A stretch of 64,000 nucleotides of DNA from Melastoma dodecandrum (Eukaryota; Streptophyta; Magnoliopsida; Myrtales; Melastomataceae): contig JARUPY010000474.1 in the NCBI GenBank assembly GCA_029817715.1, positions 4,588,001 to 4,652,000 of the forward strand. The letters are read 5' to 3'. The position numbers and the translations under genes are program-made. The notes under the pieces are model-generated. The model ran no database searches, was not told the DNA's origin, and saw nothing but the letters and a program-made list of their open reading frames with translations. This document shows positions 31,352 through 44,580 of the stretch, piece after piece; position 1 is the stretch's first letter, and each line of letters starts with the position of its first letter.

Positions 31352-31590
31352 TTCGGACGAAACACGTCGTGATATAACGGGGACTAACACAGAGTTAAAG
31401 AAATGTGATCGCCAAGACTTTTAGACAAACAGTAATGCAAAGCACAAGAACAAAAGCACTTACTTTCATTTCTGGAGTACAAGTTACAATAAGACAACCA
31501 AAACTAAGATTATTAGAGAGTTTTTTTAGAAATTGCCTAGAGATTCTATCCAAAAACTAAGACAAAGACAAAGTGTTTGACATTAGACTG
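31352..31590. repeat. Right member of the direct repeat pair
   Basis: Counterpart of 30236-30440; the two are diverged, with many small indels. Confidence 0.6.
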
Positions 31591-33641
31591 GGTTATCGAC
31601 TCATCAAATTCCATTGATGGGGAGAATCCTCCATTAGGTTAAATTTTCCTTAAATCAACTAAATTATTATATTCGTATTATATTTAAATCACGATCGACG
31701 ATCCAAAATTATTCGGTGCAAAAGACTAATACAAGTCACTTCCCTGGGAGATGGACGCAATTGTGGCAGCAGGAGAAGGAGGCTGACGATGCAAAGAGAA
31801 GGACCCAACAAAATAAAATGCAAGGAAATAAATCCTATTTTTGGGCTTTGTTTGTTTTATTATGTGAAATTGGAGCAGGCAGCAGCCACAAGATAAAAGA
31901 AGATGGTCCAAACAGAGCATTCAATTTTTTTGACGCATAAGTGTATGCGTGTGTGTGAGAGAGAGCATTTTTTTATTATTATTACAACCCAAATCAATAA
32001 TAGCTTTCGCATATGGCGAGGCGAGGCAGAGGGAAGTGAATTAAATGACTCCTTCCCCCCCCCAAAGCCACGTCTATTCTTTGTCTGTGGCCTATCATTT
32101 TCTTTATCAACAGGGGGGCCGACAATATTATCATATTTTTATATTTGTACATAAAAGATAGGAGAGAGTGAGTGAAGTGGATTTTGTGTGTGTATGTCTG
32201 TGCAGCGCAGACGAAAAGGATTGCATTGAATTGGGGTTTGAACATGCATTGAATGCGAGAGGACACGACAATGACAAATGTGATAATAGCAGGAAAATAA
32301 ATAAAGGTGGCTGTTAGAGAGTACGGACACCCTCACTGGACTTAAATTCAGCTATCGTTCTGGTCTGGAATGCTCATATTTGTTTCCACCACCACTTGCC
32401 ACTCCACCCCCATTCCTCCTTTCATACAAAAGAAAATCCCAGATTATTATATTTAGCAATTAGCAAGGAAATGATATACAAACAGTTCAAATAGTTTTCA
32501 ACTACAAACTTTGGGAAGCGTCTTCTGTCTCTGTCTCTATCCGTCTCACGCACACACGCAGAGTGTGGCTCAGCCAATGGCCAATAACTGTAGAAGCTAA
32601 TGGGAACAAAGAGCGGGGGGCGTCATCTTAGCTTTGGCTTTAGCTTTGCATCGGTCAAAGCTGCTGCTGCTGCTTGACCTGCAATCCACTGTTCACTTTA
32701 TTTCAATGCAACTGCCTGATTTCGTACCCTTTCTACCCTCTTGACCACCCGCAATCTGATGATAAACCGCATCCATTGACGACATTTAATAATCATGAAC
32801 CCCCCCCTCTTCATGCATTTACAAAGGACAGGAGGCCAACATGCAAATTCAATAATTTACCCAGAACAAGAACAAAGAAGACAGGCTTTGAAAAGTCCGA
32901 AACATTTGATGAGTAAGTAAAACTTGCTGTGGGGATACCCAACAACACACTTATCCTCCAACAGGGAGCACAATCTTTCTTTCTTATCACAAACCAAGGG
33001 AAGTGGTGGGAGGGAAGCAGTAGAGCTTAATGCAGAGTTCAAACACCCTTCATCAGGAAAAACAAATAGAAGACTCCCCCATAGCAGAGAGATGAAAAGG
33101 ACATCCCCCACTTCAGCCACGTCATAATCCATTTTAACTTTATTTGTCAGGAAACATTCCCACTCCACCAATCATCTTCTGGAAGCCCATCCATACATCG
33201 CCTCCTTGAATCCACCCAGCCGCCTGCCATTTCTCAGTGACAGGCGCAGTGCAGTCCAACCTAAGACTAAGACCGATCGTAATAAAGCAAACAGATTAGG
33301 AGTTCCATAGAGACCCCAATTAACATTCACACGAAAACAAACTAGAGCCTAAATCTTCCTTAACAAAAGACATGCCCCAGAGAAACGGTTACCAACACCA
33401 ATAAAATGTCTCTTAGAAGGCGAACCAAATGATAACCAAGGACTAAATCCAATCCTCCAAAGTTACTAGCATCCTAAAACAGTAGAACCGTAGGCCCTCA
33501 GTTAATGATCAAGCAAAGGACATCGAATAGCTCCATGCATTCAGTTCTCCGCTAATGGTTTCATAAGCAGGACCCTCCAATGAAGCTACCTTACCAATAC
33601 CATTCTTCAGAAATGGCCCCAACCCAAGATATCCCAACTGA
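31591..33641. other. Intergenic DNA, no gene recognised
   Basis: Low-coding, AT-rich DNA with short simple tracts. No frame above 105 codons and none resembling a family. The right part is the 3' flank of the helicase gene. Confidence 0.5.
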
Positions 33642-36600
33642 TCACCGGCAATAAATTGCCTGATCAATATGTGGGGGTATCTGCTTTATCTCGGTGCCAA
33701 GTTCTTGTTCAATCCTGTACCTGAAAGAGAACTACCACATAAGTCATTCCGGGCAACAAAACCATGAAGAACACAACTAGAGAGACCCCTACAGGTTAAA
33801 GCGATCTTCATATGTGATAAGATTGACAGCTAGCCCGAGGTGTCCAAACCTTCCCGAACGGCCAACCTAGAAATATAATAATAGTCATGGTCATTCGAAT
33901 CAACAGAAATGCAAGAGCACTCAACCTCATGTTGCTTGTGTTTAAGAGGGAGAGGGGGGGATCATACCCTATGCAAGTAAGTTTCTGAGTTCTTGGGAAA
34001 GTCAAAATTAATGACAACATTCACAGCTTGAATGTCAATACCCCTAGTCAAGAGATCTGCGGTCAATAATGAATAGATAAGATTAATCAGAACCAAAGAA
34101 CCATCGACATGATATTTATACAATCACATGATATATCAGATACTATCCACAGAGAAAAAATGAACAGACAAAATGTGAGTCTAGGTACTCGAATGAATAA
34201 AAAACCAATAAACACCATGTTGCAAAGCAAGGAGATTATTGAGCAGATAAACAATTTGAAATGCAAAGTCCATCAAATAAACAACCACAAACCCCAATAT
34301 GCCAACGAACAAAGACTTATCGAGCCGGATAGGTAATGTGATCACTGTCACATTTTAATATAGACATCCCAGAAACCATCTACACGTAAGTTAAAAAAAC
34401 ACGAATGGAACTCCATACCAGTGCAAACAAGATTCCTGCAGGCACCATTTCGGAAATCATGAAAAACTCTATTCCGATGGTCTTGCAGCATCTTTGCATG
34501 GATATAGAAACAAGAATAACCAAGTTCTGTTATCTTCTTGGCGAGAAGCTCCACTCGATTCACGGAGTTGCAAAATATTATTGACTGGTTGATTTGGAGC
34601 TGGAATAATCAGAACTACATATCAATTAACGTACGCAGGAGGTACGATAAGTCAATCAAATGACTCTTTGAAAGATATACCTTCGAGAAAAGAGTATTGA
34701 GACAATGGACTTTCTGTCTCTCTTCAACAAAAGCATAGTACTGGGTAATACCCTTCTGAGTGAGCTCATCCATGAGATTTATGATATACGGCTTTCGCAG
34801 ATAACGATCTTTAAAATCCTTCACTGTAACTGGAAATGTAGCGGAATACATCAAAATTTGACAAGTTGGGGGCAAAAACCGAATCAACTGTTCTATTGAT
34901 GGTTGAAATTCTGGTGACAGAAGCTTGTCCGCCTAGAAACAGAAAGCACATATTATAATATCAGCCTTCAGGAAGCATATTTGAAAAATTAATAGCAAAA
35001 CAAGGTAATCACGTACAGTTCAGGTCACAACAATGAATAAATAAACAACAAACATCAATTCTAGAAGATCTCAGTGAAGCGTCACTTGAAAATAGTCACA
35101 TCTGGATCTTCCATGGATTGACTTCATTCAGAGCACGACCACTTCACACATTTATTCATGTGGATAGAATTCTGAAATCTAGACAGCAATGTCTTCCAGA
35201 AGCAATGCCTTTGGTGACACCAGAAATCCTCATAACATATTGAATGACACCTTTTTCGGTCAAGAAATTGGATTTTGCATCCGTATCTCATAGAACTAAG
35301 TTTATATATCCAATATCTGCAATACAAAAACCTAGGTACTACTAGTAACGAGAGACTTCAACATCTTCAAACTCCCAGAATCTAAACAAAGAGTCAAAAG
35401 TAATCAAGTTTCATCAACAAAACCTGCAAACAGAAACTATATAAACTAGCATATTCACCTCATCCATCACGAGCATTGAGCAATCTTTCAATATACAAAC
35501 ACCTTTCTTTGTCAAATCCAAAATCCTTCCAGGTGTTCCAACAAGCAAGTGTACAGGTTGATAGAGACGCATTATATCATCCTTCAAACTGGTACCACCA
35601 GTTGTAACCATAACTTGAATTTTCAAATGCTTCCCAAGCTCTTTACAGACTTGTGATGTCTGCAGGGCCAACTCTCTCGTAGGAACAAGTATAACAACTG
35701 CATTGGAAAACAATGACTGCAAAAAATCATTCTGAAGCTTAGTCCGGAAATCTACCTAGTCACAAAACCTGAAACAAAATGCACTTCTTTATGTTAGAAT
35801 ATCGGACCGGCCCACATGCCGAGCCCAGCATATAAGCCTAGCGGAGTTCCTCTCTAAAACCAATTGGCTGTGGCGGGAGTAACCCGCTTAGGCTTATATA
35901 CAAGGTCGGACTCTCTTAACTATCTGATGTGGGACTTTTGGGTTTGCACATTGGATGCAACCCTTTTCACACTTTAAATCGCTGTCTTACCAGAATAGGG
36001 CCAAAAATGATTTCTCACAGACTCTCCCAGTACTCGTCCAGATACAGGAATAAATGACCTTACAATAAAAGGAGAAGGCAAGGGCACAAAATTTCACCTT
36101 GAATAACATTGCTATCTTGATCAATCTTTTCCAGGGCAGGAATGCAGAATGCAGCAGTTTTCCCGGTTCCATTTTTAGCTCTAGCAAGTATCTCACTGCC
36201 AGTAAGGGCAATTGGGATACTTTCTTCCTGAATAGGAGCTCAAATCCTTTCTCATATATACCCATAAGCAACTCCCGTTTCAAGAAATAATCCTCAAACT
36301 CATTTCCTTTGGTGGCAGTCACATCCTAAAGAAGAAAAGAAAGGTCAAATGGATGATAAAGCTTCCACAGATGTAAAAAATTAAGGACATTCCTTTTACA
36401 TTTACTGCTCATTCCAGAAGCCGCGATGATGCGACAGACAGGAAAGCCCCGATAATTAGAGAGCTATACAATGCCAAAAATGCAAGATGACAAATAAGCC
36501 ATACCTCTGTCTTGAAGCGAGTGTCTGGGGATGGCACCTTAAGCTTTGCTTTCCAATCTTGTGAACTGCGATTCGACATTTAAGACAAAACTAAATAGAA

Positions 36601-36981
36601 AGGGAAAGAACACCATTCCAAGAGCAAAAATACAGACTGTTACCTGGCATCAATGGCCTCCGACTGCACTGTCTTCTCGACCTCATCCGTGACTCCAGTC
36701 TCCGCACCACCAAGCTGATTCCTCCTCAACCACTGTTGCTGCTGCTGCTGCTGCGCTTGCTGATACTGCTGCACTTGCTGCTGCTGCTGCTGACTATGAC
36801 TAGGCTGATTCTGATAGTAACCCTGATGTTGATGATGAGGGGGTCCTACTTGCCCTAACTGGCTATTGCCCCTCCGAACATAGTTATTAGCCCTCTGCTG
36901 TGGACTAAAACCTGGGTTCATCCCCCCACCGCCTCTACCGATCCCAGAAGCATACCCCACCCTACTACTATTGTTATTCAT
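33642..36981 (-). pseudogene. DEAD-box RNA helicase (RH6/8/12, DDX6/Dhh1 type) with a 7-nt frame break
   Basis: Nine exons: 36981-36644, 36565-36505, 36325-36098, 35697-35459, 34932-34681, 34599-34419, 34056-33968, 33866-33793, 33720-33642, all with GT-AG borders and compatible phases. The N-terminus is Gln-rich as in plant P-body helicases that repress translation and promote decapping. Present: [11 protein letters not shown] (Ia), GTPGRILDL (Ib), MDE-ADK split by an intron (II), YSATFP (III, SAT), [20 protein letters not shown] (VI), end DQAIYCR. In exon 3, after KGFE, the family's PSPIQEE Q-motif is displaced by loss of 7 nt near 36238; motif I AKNGTGKT lies in the shifted frame. Everything else is intact, so this is either a very young pseudogene or a sequence error. 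Confidence 0.85.
35698..36097. other. Helicase intron 3 with a possible inserted repeat
   Basis: The middle of this 400-bp intron (about 35795-35965) has a separate character, with TATCGGACCGGCCCACATGC near its start and GATGTGGGACTTTTGGG near its end, resembling a dispersed plant repeat. No clear target duplication was found. Confidence 0.35.
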
Positions 36982-38271
36982 CGTACAAACTAACAGTCAG
37001 CACAACCCTAAACACCTAAATCGCCCTAAAGGTTCGATCTTCGCATAGGAAACCGAAAATTCTCAAAACTGTCTACCTATCTTCCTATACAGAAAGAAAT
37101 TCCTGATCCTAAAAGCCTGAACCTAATAATGCCAAGCGAAAAACAAAAGATCAGGAGGGTCTGACAGATGATGGGGAATCCGAGAGAGCGAAACCGTGGG
37201 AACCACAACAACGACAAAAAACAAAGGCGGGGGGGTTTCCTCTGGAAGAAATGGAACTGGGAGAAGAAAACCCAGATCCTAATTCCCGAAAAAAAGGAAG
37301 CTTTGGACAAAATTCGGGACAACAAGGGATTTGATAATACATACAACCTCGGCACACTCTTTGGCTTGTAAGAGGCTACCACCCAAATATGACAAAGAAA
37401 CAATGAAAGGAGGTGGGGTAGCAACAATTCCCGGCAGCCTTTAAAAAGATCCAATGGTATGGAAGAAAGATGACGGCAGACGGCGGAGGGGGTTGTTCCT
37501 CCCGCTTCTCTCTGCGCTTCTTCTTCTTCTTTACTTCTCCGTCGTCGATGGACACTCTCTCTCGCAAACGACGACAAAAACAAAATGCAAGTCAGGTTCC
37601 AACCCCTGCCCCTCCCTAATTTCCTCCTTCCTCGCCAACATCCCTTTAGGGCTCGGCCCTTGTCCTGTAATATTACCGACCGGTCCCATCTCTATTAATA
37701 TTTTCAAAATGGTCCCCAAACTTCTTTCCTATCATCAATCTCCCCCCCCCCACTTGATTTTCTTCTTAAAAGATTAAATTGTTGGATTTGGATTTGATCA
37801 AAATCCTCTTCCCCCATCACCATCCCCATAAACTCTGGCTTTTTGCCTAAAAATAGAGAATTTCCCGAGTGTTGTTTTTTTTTAATAGGTCCGCCATAAT
37901 TAGGCATCAGGCAAAATCAGAAGTGGGACAAAAAACTCATCCCAATTATAGGAGACAGGACGACAGCCAATCTTTTCTAACCCAGAAACTTGCAATGCCA
38001 CCCAGCTAAGGGAAAAGAGACATGTTCTTATTTAGACTTCTTGTCCTGACCCCCACCCTGTTCCATGATCTTATATCGTCCTGCGTTTTTTAATTGTAAG
38101 AGAGGTGTGAATCTGAGTTCCCTTTATTCCTTGTTATTTATGTTCCTCTCCATCTGAAACCTTCCTCTCTTATCCATCCTCGGACAAGAAGGAGATCCCC
38201 CTCCCCCACCCCCTTGTTTTTGGGCGAGGAGAAAGGAAGGAGGAGGAAAAGGGACAGATCATCTGCAAGCC
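36982..38271. other. Shared 5' region of helicase (-) and LIM gene (+)
   Basis: Divergent promoter area. The left part (to about 37580) is probably the helicase 5' UTR/promoter: CT-rich on the minus strand with no conserved protein. TTATTTATG near 38135 lies upstream of the LIM ATG. No further gene is seen. Confidence 0.45.
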
Positions 38272-39367
38272 ATGGCTTTCACCGGAACCGTCGATAAATG
38301 CAAGGTTTGTGATAAGACCGTTCATGTCGTCGACGTGATGACCCTCGAAGGCGTCCCTTATCATAAATCTTGCTTCCGATGCAGCCATTGCAACGGAATG
38401 CTCGTGGTACGCACTACACTTCTTGCCTTTTCCTTTGCTTTCCCGCCTTCTTTATCGGGACGACCATTTGCCCCCGGCTGGCTTTGGCTATCGTTTCTTC
38501 GATATTTCGATTGGATCAGTGACTGTAATGGGTTAATTAACAGATGAGCAACTACTCCTGGATGGATGGTGTTCTCTACTGCAAGACTCATTTCGAGCAA
38601 CTCTTCAAGGAATCTGGCAACTTTAGCAAGAACTTCCAGACAGGTATAACCTTCACAGCTGCCCCCTGTTTTGTTTGCTTTTCTTTCCCCAGAGGATCGC
38701 TTCATCATATTACCGTATCTGCATCTCCTTTCTAAACGCCCTTTCCTTGAATGCGATGGACAACGTCGCAGCCAAACCTACTCAGAAGCCCAATGAGCTG
38801 GTAAGTGCCTGTTTTCGTCGTGCATCTGAACACAAGCTTGCAACTCAGTTTTTTTTACCTTAGTTTATCGAACATAATAAGGTCAAATGCTTGCTTACAA
38901 CAGACTAGGACCCCGAGCAAGCTCTCTTCCGTTTTCACCGGGACTCTGGATAAGTGCGCCGCCTGCGACAAGACCGTTTATCCCTTGGAGAAGGTTTTCG
39001 CGAATCCCCCCTTCTTGTCACTCATGAAATGGGGGAAGTACTGGCAATTGACGATGATAGTTTGAGAATAACAACTCCCGTGCAGGTGACAATGGAGGGG
39101 GAGTGCTACCACAAGACATGCTTCCGATGCGCACACGGTGGATGCACCTTGACGCACTCATCCTATGCGGCGCTCGACGGCGTCCTCTACTGTAGACACC
39201 ACTTTGCGAGGCTGTTCATGGAGAAGGGTGACTACAAGCATGTCCTGGAATCAGCTGCACACAAGAGGACCGGATCAAACGTTTCGACCCCACCCCCAGA
39301 ACCGGCCGAACCTGACTCAATCCCTGACGCTAAGGAAGAAACCATAGAGGAGCTGCACCAGGAGTAG
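38272..39367 (+). CDS. Two-LIM-domain actin-bundling protein, WLIM2-like (211 aa)
   Basis: Exons 38272-38406, 38544-38643, 38772-38800, 38904-38993, 39086-39367; GT-AG, phases consistent. LIM1: CKVCDKTVHVVDVMTLEGVPYHKSCFRCSHC... then YSWMDGVLYCKTHFEQLFKESG; a linker containing TPSKLSSVF; LIM2: CAACDKTVYPLEK...CYHKTCFRCAHGGC...YCRHHFARLFMEKGDYKHVLESA. The C-terminal tail is acidic (KEETIEELHQE). Plant WLIM proteins bind and bundle actin filaments and can enter the nucleus. The MEKGDYKHVL and tail features point to WLIM2 rather than WLIM1. Zinc ligands are all present. Confidence 0.91.
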
Positions 39368-39677
39368 CGGTGACGCCCAACTCTTAATCATGCCGCCGAG
39401 TCCTCACTTTTCAAGTCTGTCTCCTTCATTTATCTGTCTTCTGTAAGAACTCTGGCATCGTCGGAATAGCTTGTATCATTTCGAATTCGGGGCTAGCGGA
39501 TGCTTTTTGAGGTAAGGGAGAAAACAAATTTCATATGCTTTTGTTGTAATTCAATGGTGCTACTCAAATGATTTCCATATCCACTTCTTATTCATTCCCT
39601 TATTATCACTGTTGTTGCTCGAGAAGCAAAGCTTTTCCTTGACATTTGAAACGCGACCCTCCCAGTCCCAAACTACA
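39368..39677. other. Tail-to-tail gap between LIM and carboxylesterase genes
   Basis: 3' flanks of two convergent genes, 310 bp. Nothing else is visible. Confidence 0.5.
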
Positions 39678-40664
39678 TTAGTTATTACCCACGGCCGCGG
39701 CAGTTGCATTGATGAAGTTCACGGTAGTCTTCATCATTTCCTCGGCTTCGTCACAACCAGGATCGAACAGGTGAAACACGTGGTCGCGTCCCTTGGCCTC
39801 GTCCACCGTGACCTCCCCGCCCCACCCACTCTGCCGCAGAATCTCGGCATAGTGTACTCCCCTGTGCCTCAGCCCGTCTTTCTCCGCCACAAACACTATG
39901 ACCCTCCTGCACCGTAGCCTTCCCAGGTCAGGATCCTTCGCGGGGTTCATCCTTGGATCATCTATCCCGCTCGTATCTGGGCATATGAAACTCCACAGCC
40001 CCTCCACGAACTTACTGATCTCCGGCCCTTTAGGCTCCCCCTCCACTGGCTCGCTCCCCCAGAAGAAGGGGTGCACGAGCATCGCCCCCTCAATCTCGAT
40101 CCCAGTCAGCTCCTCCGAGTTGCCGAAGCGTAACGCCACATAGTGCACGATGTTTGCCCCAGCGCTGTCGCCTGCCAGGAACACCCGCCTGGGGTCGGCG
40201 AAGCAGTTGAGCCACTCGTCGGGGCCGGAGCCGCCCGCATGAGAGGCGACCCACTTCATCGCGGCCCAGGAGTCGTCGTAGGCAGCAGGGAGGGGGTCCT
40301 CGGGAGCCCTACGGTACTCCACGGACACGCAGAGGAAGTTGCCAGCCGAGACGAGCCGGTTGAGGTAGTTGTGGTAGGTGGGGGAGGAAGAGGACTCGAT
40401 GCAGAAGCCACCGCCATGGAAGTAGACGAGAAGAGGAAGCTTTGCAGGGGGGGAAGAGTCCAGGAGGGAACGGGGAGTGTAGAGCCTGGCGGAAACAGGG
40501 GGGTGTGAGGAGATGGAGACATCCTTGGAGACGACGCCGGAGGTGGGGTCGAAGGACGGGGGGAGGGTCGAGGTGCCGAGGATCCTGTCGATGCGGCCGT
40601 CCTTGTAGACGCGAAGCATGGGGGAGAAATCATGGAGAAGGTCATCGGAGCTGGGTTCCGCCAT
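39678..40664 (-). CDS. CXE-type carboxylesterase, alpha/beta hydrolase (328 aa)
   Basis: Single-exon plant carboxylesterase of the GID1/HSL family. Start placed at 40664 (MAEPSSDDLLHDFSPMLRVYKDG), the family's usual N-terminus; an in-frame ATG at 40865 adds 67 unrelated residues. Oxyanion-hole motif YFHGGGFC, nucleophile elbow GDSAGANI, acid in EKDGL and base in GRDHVFHLF are all present. The serine in the nucleophile motif and HGGG with Gly fit an active esterase, not the gibberellin receptor. LPPSFDPTSGVVSKDVSIS is the family core. Likely a cytosolic hydrolase of small acyl or aryl esters; the substrate cannot be told. GC-rich compared with neighbours. Confidence 0.9.
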   Translation of the reverse strand: MAEPSSDDLLHDFSPMLRVYKDGRIDRILGTSTLPPSFDPTSGVVSKDVSISSHPPVSARLYTPRSLLDSSPPAKLPLLVYFHGGGFCIESSSSPTYHNYLNRLVSAGNFLCVSVEYRRAPEDPLPAAYDDSWAAMKWVASHAGGSGPDEWLNCFADPRRVFLAGDSAGANIVHYVALRFGNSEELTGIEIEGAMLVHPFFWGSEPVEGEPKGPEISKFVEGLWSFICPDTSGIDDPRMNPAKDPDLGRLRCRRVIVFVAEKDGLRHRGVHYAEILRQSGWGGEVTVDEAKGRDHVFHLFDPGCDEAEEMMKTTVNFINATAAAVGNN

Positions 40665-41922
40665 AACCACAGTGTTTTGGTTGGTGAGAGCAGGAGAGGA
40701 CAGCAAGCAATAATTGTGGAGGAGTGGAGGAGCATGGCTGGAATTTCCCCCAACTACTAAACTACGATACGGACAAGACAAACCCCCTTCAGACAAAATC
40801 CATGACGTGGATTCCCTCCCTCCCTCCCTCACAAATTTTAAATGTACTGGAAATGATGGACCCATCCATAATCACACACCCACACACACACATACAAGTC
40901 ATAATCACAATGTTGGCCAACTTTATACATGAATGCATATATTAGATCAGAAAACCACGTCTCATAAAAAATACAATCTACACATTGCTTTCTGGGATTT
41001 AAAAATAAATAAAAGGAAGAAATTTAATTAGAAAACAGTCAAAGTTCTATTACTCGGGAGCGGCTTTTTGGGAATTTCATCCTTTTTTTTTTTCCTTTTT
41101 CTAAAAATGCATGGATCGGAATCTGAATGACCGACATCTCTCGGGTTATTACCCACTTTCGGAAATTTCAGCTGCCCCCCATCACCCACTCGGCTCCTCA
41201 ATTGTCAAATATAATCTTGTGATCCTAATTTGTCCACGACTTTAAAACTTTTATTTCCTTAAATTAAAAATATCTTTCATTCGTGAGCCCAAATTGTGAA
41301 AAAAGAAAAACTCTAAACCTACCAAAAGTTGGGATAATAAATGAATACTGTTAATTGTGATTTAAAAGATAATTTATGGCAAAAAAGGAAATTTTTGAAG
41401 TTTGGTAAAAAGCAGAGTCTATTAAAAGTTGGATCACGGATCAATGTTTGTGTAATAAATATAGGAAAAAATGGATAGTCATTTCAAATGTTTGCAAATG
41501 GACAGGGGGAAGTGTGAGTGATCCCACCACAACACAACCAGGAAGGATTGATGAACAAAAATCTGGTTGGTATCCAAATCCAAATCCTATCACAACCCAC
41601 TATTATTAATCAGTTTCACTTCTTGTCCAACTGAAAAACGAAAAGGAAACGTAACATCTCCGACAGCGTTCATTTGGTCAGATGATTTGTGTCCGAATCT
41701 CCTCCTTCCTTCCCTCCCATTCCAACCCAACCATGTCACTTCAAGATCATCCAGGCCAACTAAATCGGAGGATAGTTCCAAAGTACCGTGAGAAAGTAAA
41801 ATAATTTGGTTTTTACTGTCGGAAGTTTTAATGTTACCAAGACACCACTCCTATTTTTTTTGTTTCTAAAATTTCCAGAAAAAACCCAAAAGTTTGAAAA
41901 ACTTTCAATTAAGTCCTTGACA
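40665..41922. other. Carboxylesterase upstream region and left flank of pararetrovirus B
   Basis: AT-rich non-coding DNA. No gene recognised. The exact left end of the viral insert cannot be placed; viral coding starts at 41923 and some of the preceding 100 bp may be viral. Confidence 0.45.
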
Positions 41923-44580
41923 ATGGCTGGAGAAGGAAAATCTTCGGAAAATCCTTCTTGAACTCCGACACGATTGAAGTTCGTTTCAGAGTCTAGAATA
42001 TCTCCTTATGGAATTAGCAAGAGTATAAATGATATTTTAACTCAGCTAACTATTCAAGGGAGTACAGAAAGTCTTGAGAGCTGAAACCATCTTGCTCGAG
42101 AAGTAGGTTCTATAGTAAATAAGATGTTAGACTCTATTGAGCATGAAAGAAGTTTAAAAAGGCCTGAAGCCGAGGCGACTTCTGGACTGGAGAGTACTAC
42201 GGGAAAACCAGTCAAAAAATTGAAATTGGGAGGAAGAAATTCCAAACAGGATCAAGGCAAGAGTATAGATAAAATGTATAAAGAGTCAGTAGCTCCTTAC
42301 ATTTTAGACTCACAAAGGCGAAATGCAAATTTGAACTCTCAAGGTGGAGAGTTGGCAAAAGACTTAAGGAAAGCCTTAGGTTTGGCAGAAGAAATACCAG
42401 TTCATTTAGACAATAGAACGTTTAATGAATTGGTTACTGCGAAGAGGGACATTTATAGGCCCGATTATCCCCATCGAACCAAACAGGAGTTTATTCCAAG
42501 GGATAATGTATTAAAGCCTATAATAACCCCTGGTGCTTTTCGAGATATCGACTGTGAAAAGCATGTATTTGAAAAGATAGATGAGTGGTTATCACTAATT
42601 CGAATTACTGCGTCTGCTGGGATACTATCCCCTGGATCAGTCTATGAATTATGTGTGGCAGCCCTCATGGGAACAGCGCAAAAATACCGGAAATCTTTGG
42701 TGGCACATACTGACATCAAAGAAAAGATAGATCAAGCGATGACCGTTGATGGTGTATTAGCAATCATCGCTGATGCATTAAAACGGGAGTTCTGTGGTTT
42801 TTCGTTATCCACTGAAACTGTGGAAAAAGAGCAATCGTTGACTGCTCTTGTTAAACTACAGATCCGTGATATGTGCTGGTTTGATAGCTACGTATGTGAA
42901 TTCCAGAAGTATTATTACAATCTGGACGTAGTTTCTCAACAGTTCATATTGGGAACCTTTTTTGCAAAACTTCTAGAACCCTGGCCGGAAGTTGCGCAAA
43001 AGGCTTATGAATTACTTCTGAGTGAGGAAAAAATTGTTCCGGGACTCGAAGGAAAAATTCAGGCGGTTAAGTACGCGATGAGAAAAGCGTGTACTGAGCT
43101 CCAGGTTAAGGAGGCAGCTAAGAAGCTACCTTACCTGAACAAAAGCTATTGTTCTCAAATCGAATATGTACCCGGGAGGTATGGATGTGATACTCCAGGA
43201 GAATCATTGAGAACAAGAAACTTTTCAAAGAGGAAAAAATTTGTTGGATACAATAAGAAGAAAGTTTGGCCCAAGAGAGATCTCCAGAAAAAACAAAGAG
43301 GAGGTCCTGCTTACAAACCAATGAGGTTTGTAAGGAGACGGACTAACCTTAAGGATAACGATATGATTTATGCCTTTAAGCGAAAGCATGGCAGAGAACC
43401 TAAATGTCCGAAAGGGAAGCCGTTGAGCAACTGCAATTGTTGCTGGATTTGTGGATCAAAAACCCACAAAGCGGATACTTGTCCTCAGAAGAATCAAAGG
43501 AGAGAAAGACTCCGAATGGCATTTCTGGATGACATGAGTCATGAAGAAGAAATCCTAGCTTATGAACCAATAGATGAGCAGGATATTTCTGACTTAGACT
43601 CGGAAGTAGCATCTATCTATGAAGTTGTATCAAATTATGATACAGACTCAGAAGATGATTCTGATCTCTGGAAAATGCATCTGCTCATGATGAGAGCAGA
43701 ACAAAATGGAGATGGTGATGAGTTGGTTCTTTTGGAAGCATCGAACCAGGTACTGGAGGAATCTCACCAGTACGAAGATCCATCCCAGTCAGTCCCGGAA
43801 TGGAGGTTGCCTAATGATAATGTGAGAGAGGTCTATAATATTTCAAGATTCAACTTTAGATCTATAATAGACATCTCACAAACAGAAGCAACGGCTCAAG
43901 TTACAAGTACGGAACTTGAGACTTTGGATATCCCATTACTAAACGTACAACGCATTAGGGAAACCATGCAACGTGCGAGAGGTGTATATAACTATATACA
44001 CATTGGGTTAATCCAGGTAGGATTGATTCCGCTATTTCATCTTCCAGCGGATAATCTTGTGGTAGCAGCTGTGATCGATAAAAGATGGCGAGAGTTTCGA
44101 GATCAGCTGATATCAGGTATACAGGCCAACTTTGCATATGGCCCTGTATGGTTCTAGGTCCATCCAAATTTCATGATGGCCCTGAACGATCGTTGTTTGG
44201 GAAATTCGTTGACCTTAAGGATTAAATCAATGAATATGAATAGAATGAATTCCCAGGCCAAGTTTTTGGCGTATCACACTAGGGTGATTTACCGATTGGT
44301 AAATACCACTAGTCCGGGTGTAAGGATCATCTCAAGACTTACTGAGTTGTTCGAGGAAGGTCATAATAACTACCAACAATTTCATAGGCGAGAGGTGAAT
44401 CCACTGGAATTAACCTGGCCAAGAAATTGGGTTATGACTGAGCCTGGTAGTAGCTCTAGACCGATTAGCGCGGCTAATATCCGACAGAGAGGTAACGAGA
44501 TTACTTTAATGTTGGGAGAACCGTCTAGAGGTAGTGATAGAGCTGACAGACATCTGCCTGTGAAACCAACAATTTCATAG
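41923..44580 (+). pseudogene. Virus B ORF 1, capsid and movement part
   Basis: From ATG at 41923 one frame continues to 44580 with in-frame stops near 41959 and 42079 and a TAG at 44155-44157. The first two-thirds look like a capsid: an alpha-helical region, a long Arg/Lys-rich stretch and CCHC knuckle CWICGSKTHKADTC (43441-43482), then an acidic linker. About 300 codons later a movement-like core appears: GVYNYIHIGLIQVGLIP, IDKRWREF, ...HPNFMMAL beyond the TAG. The reading frame ends in the duplicated block at 44373-44752. Confidence 0.72.

Noticed and set aside
40143..40508. Plus-strand ORF of 121 codons
   Set aside because: Antisense shadow of the GC-rich carboxylesterase gene.
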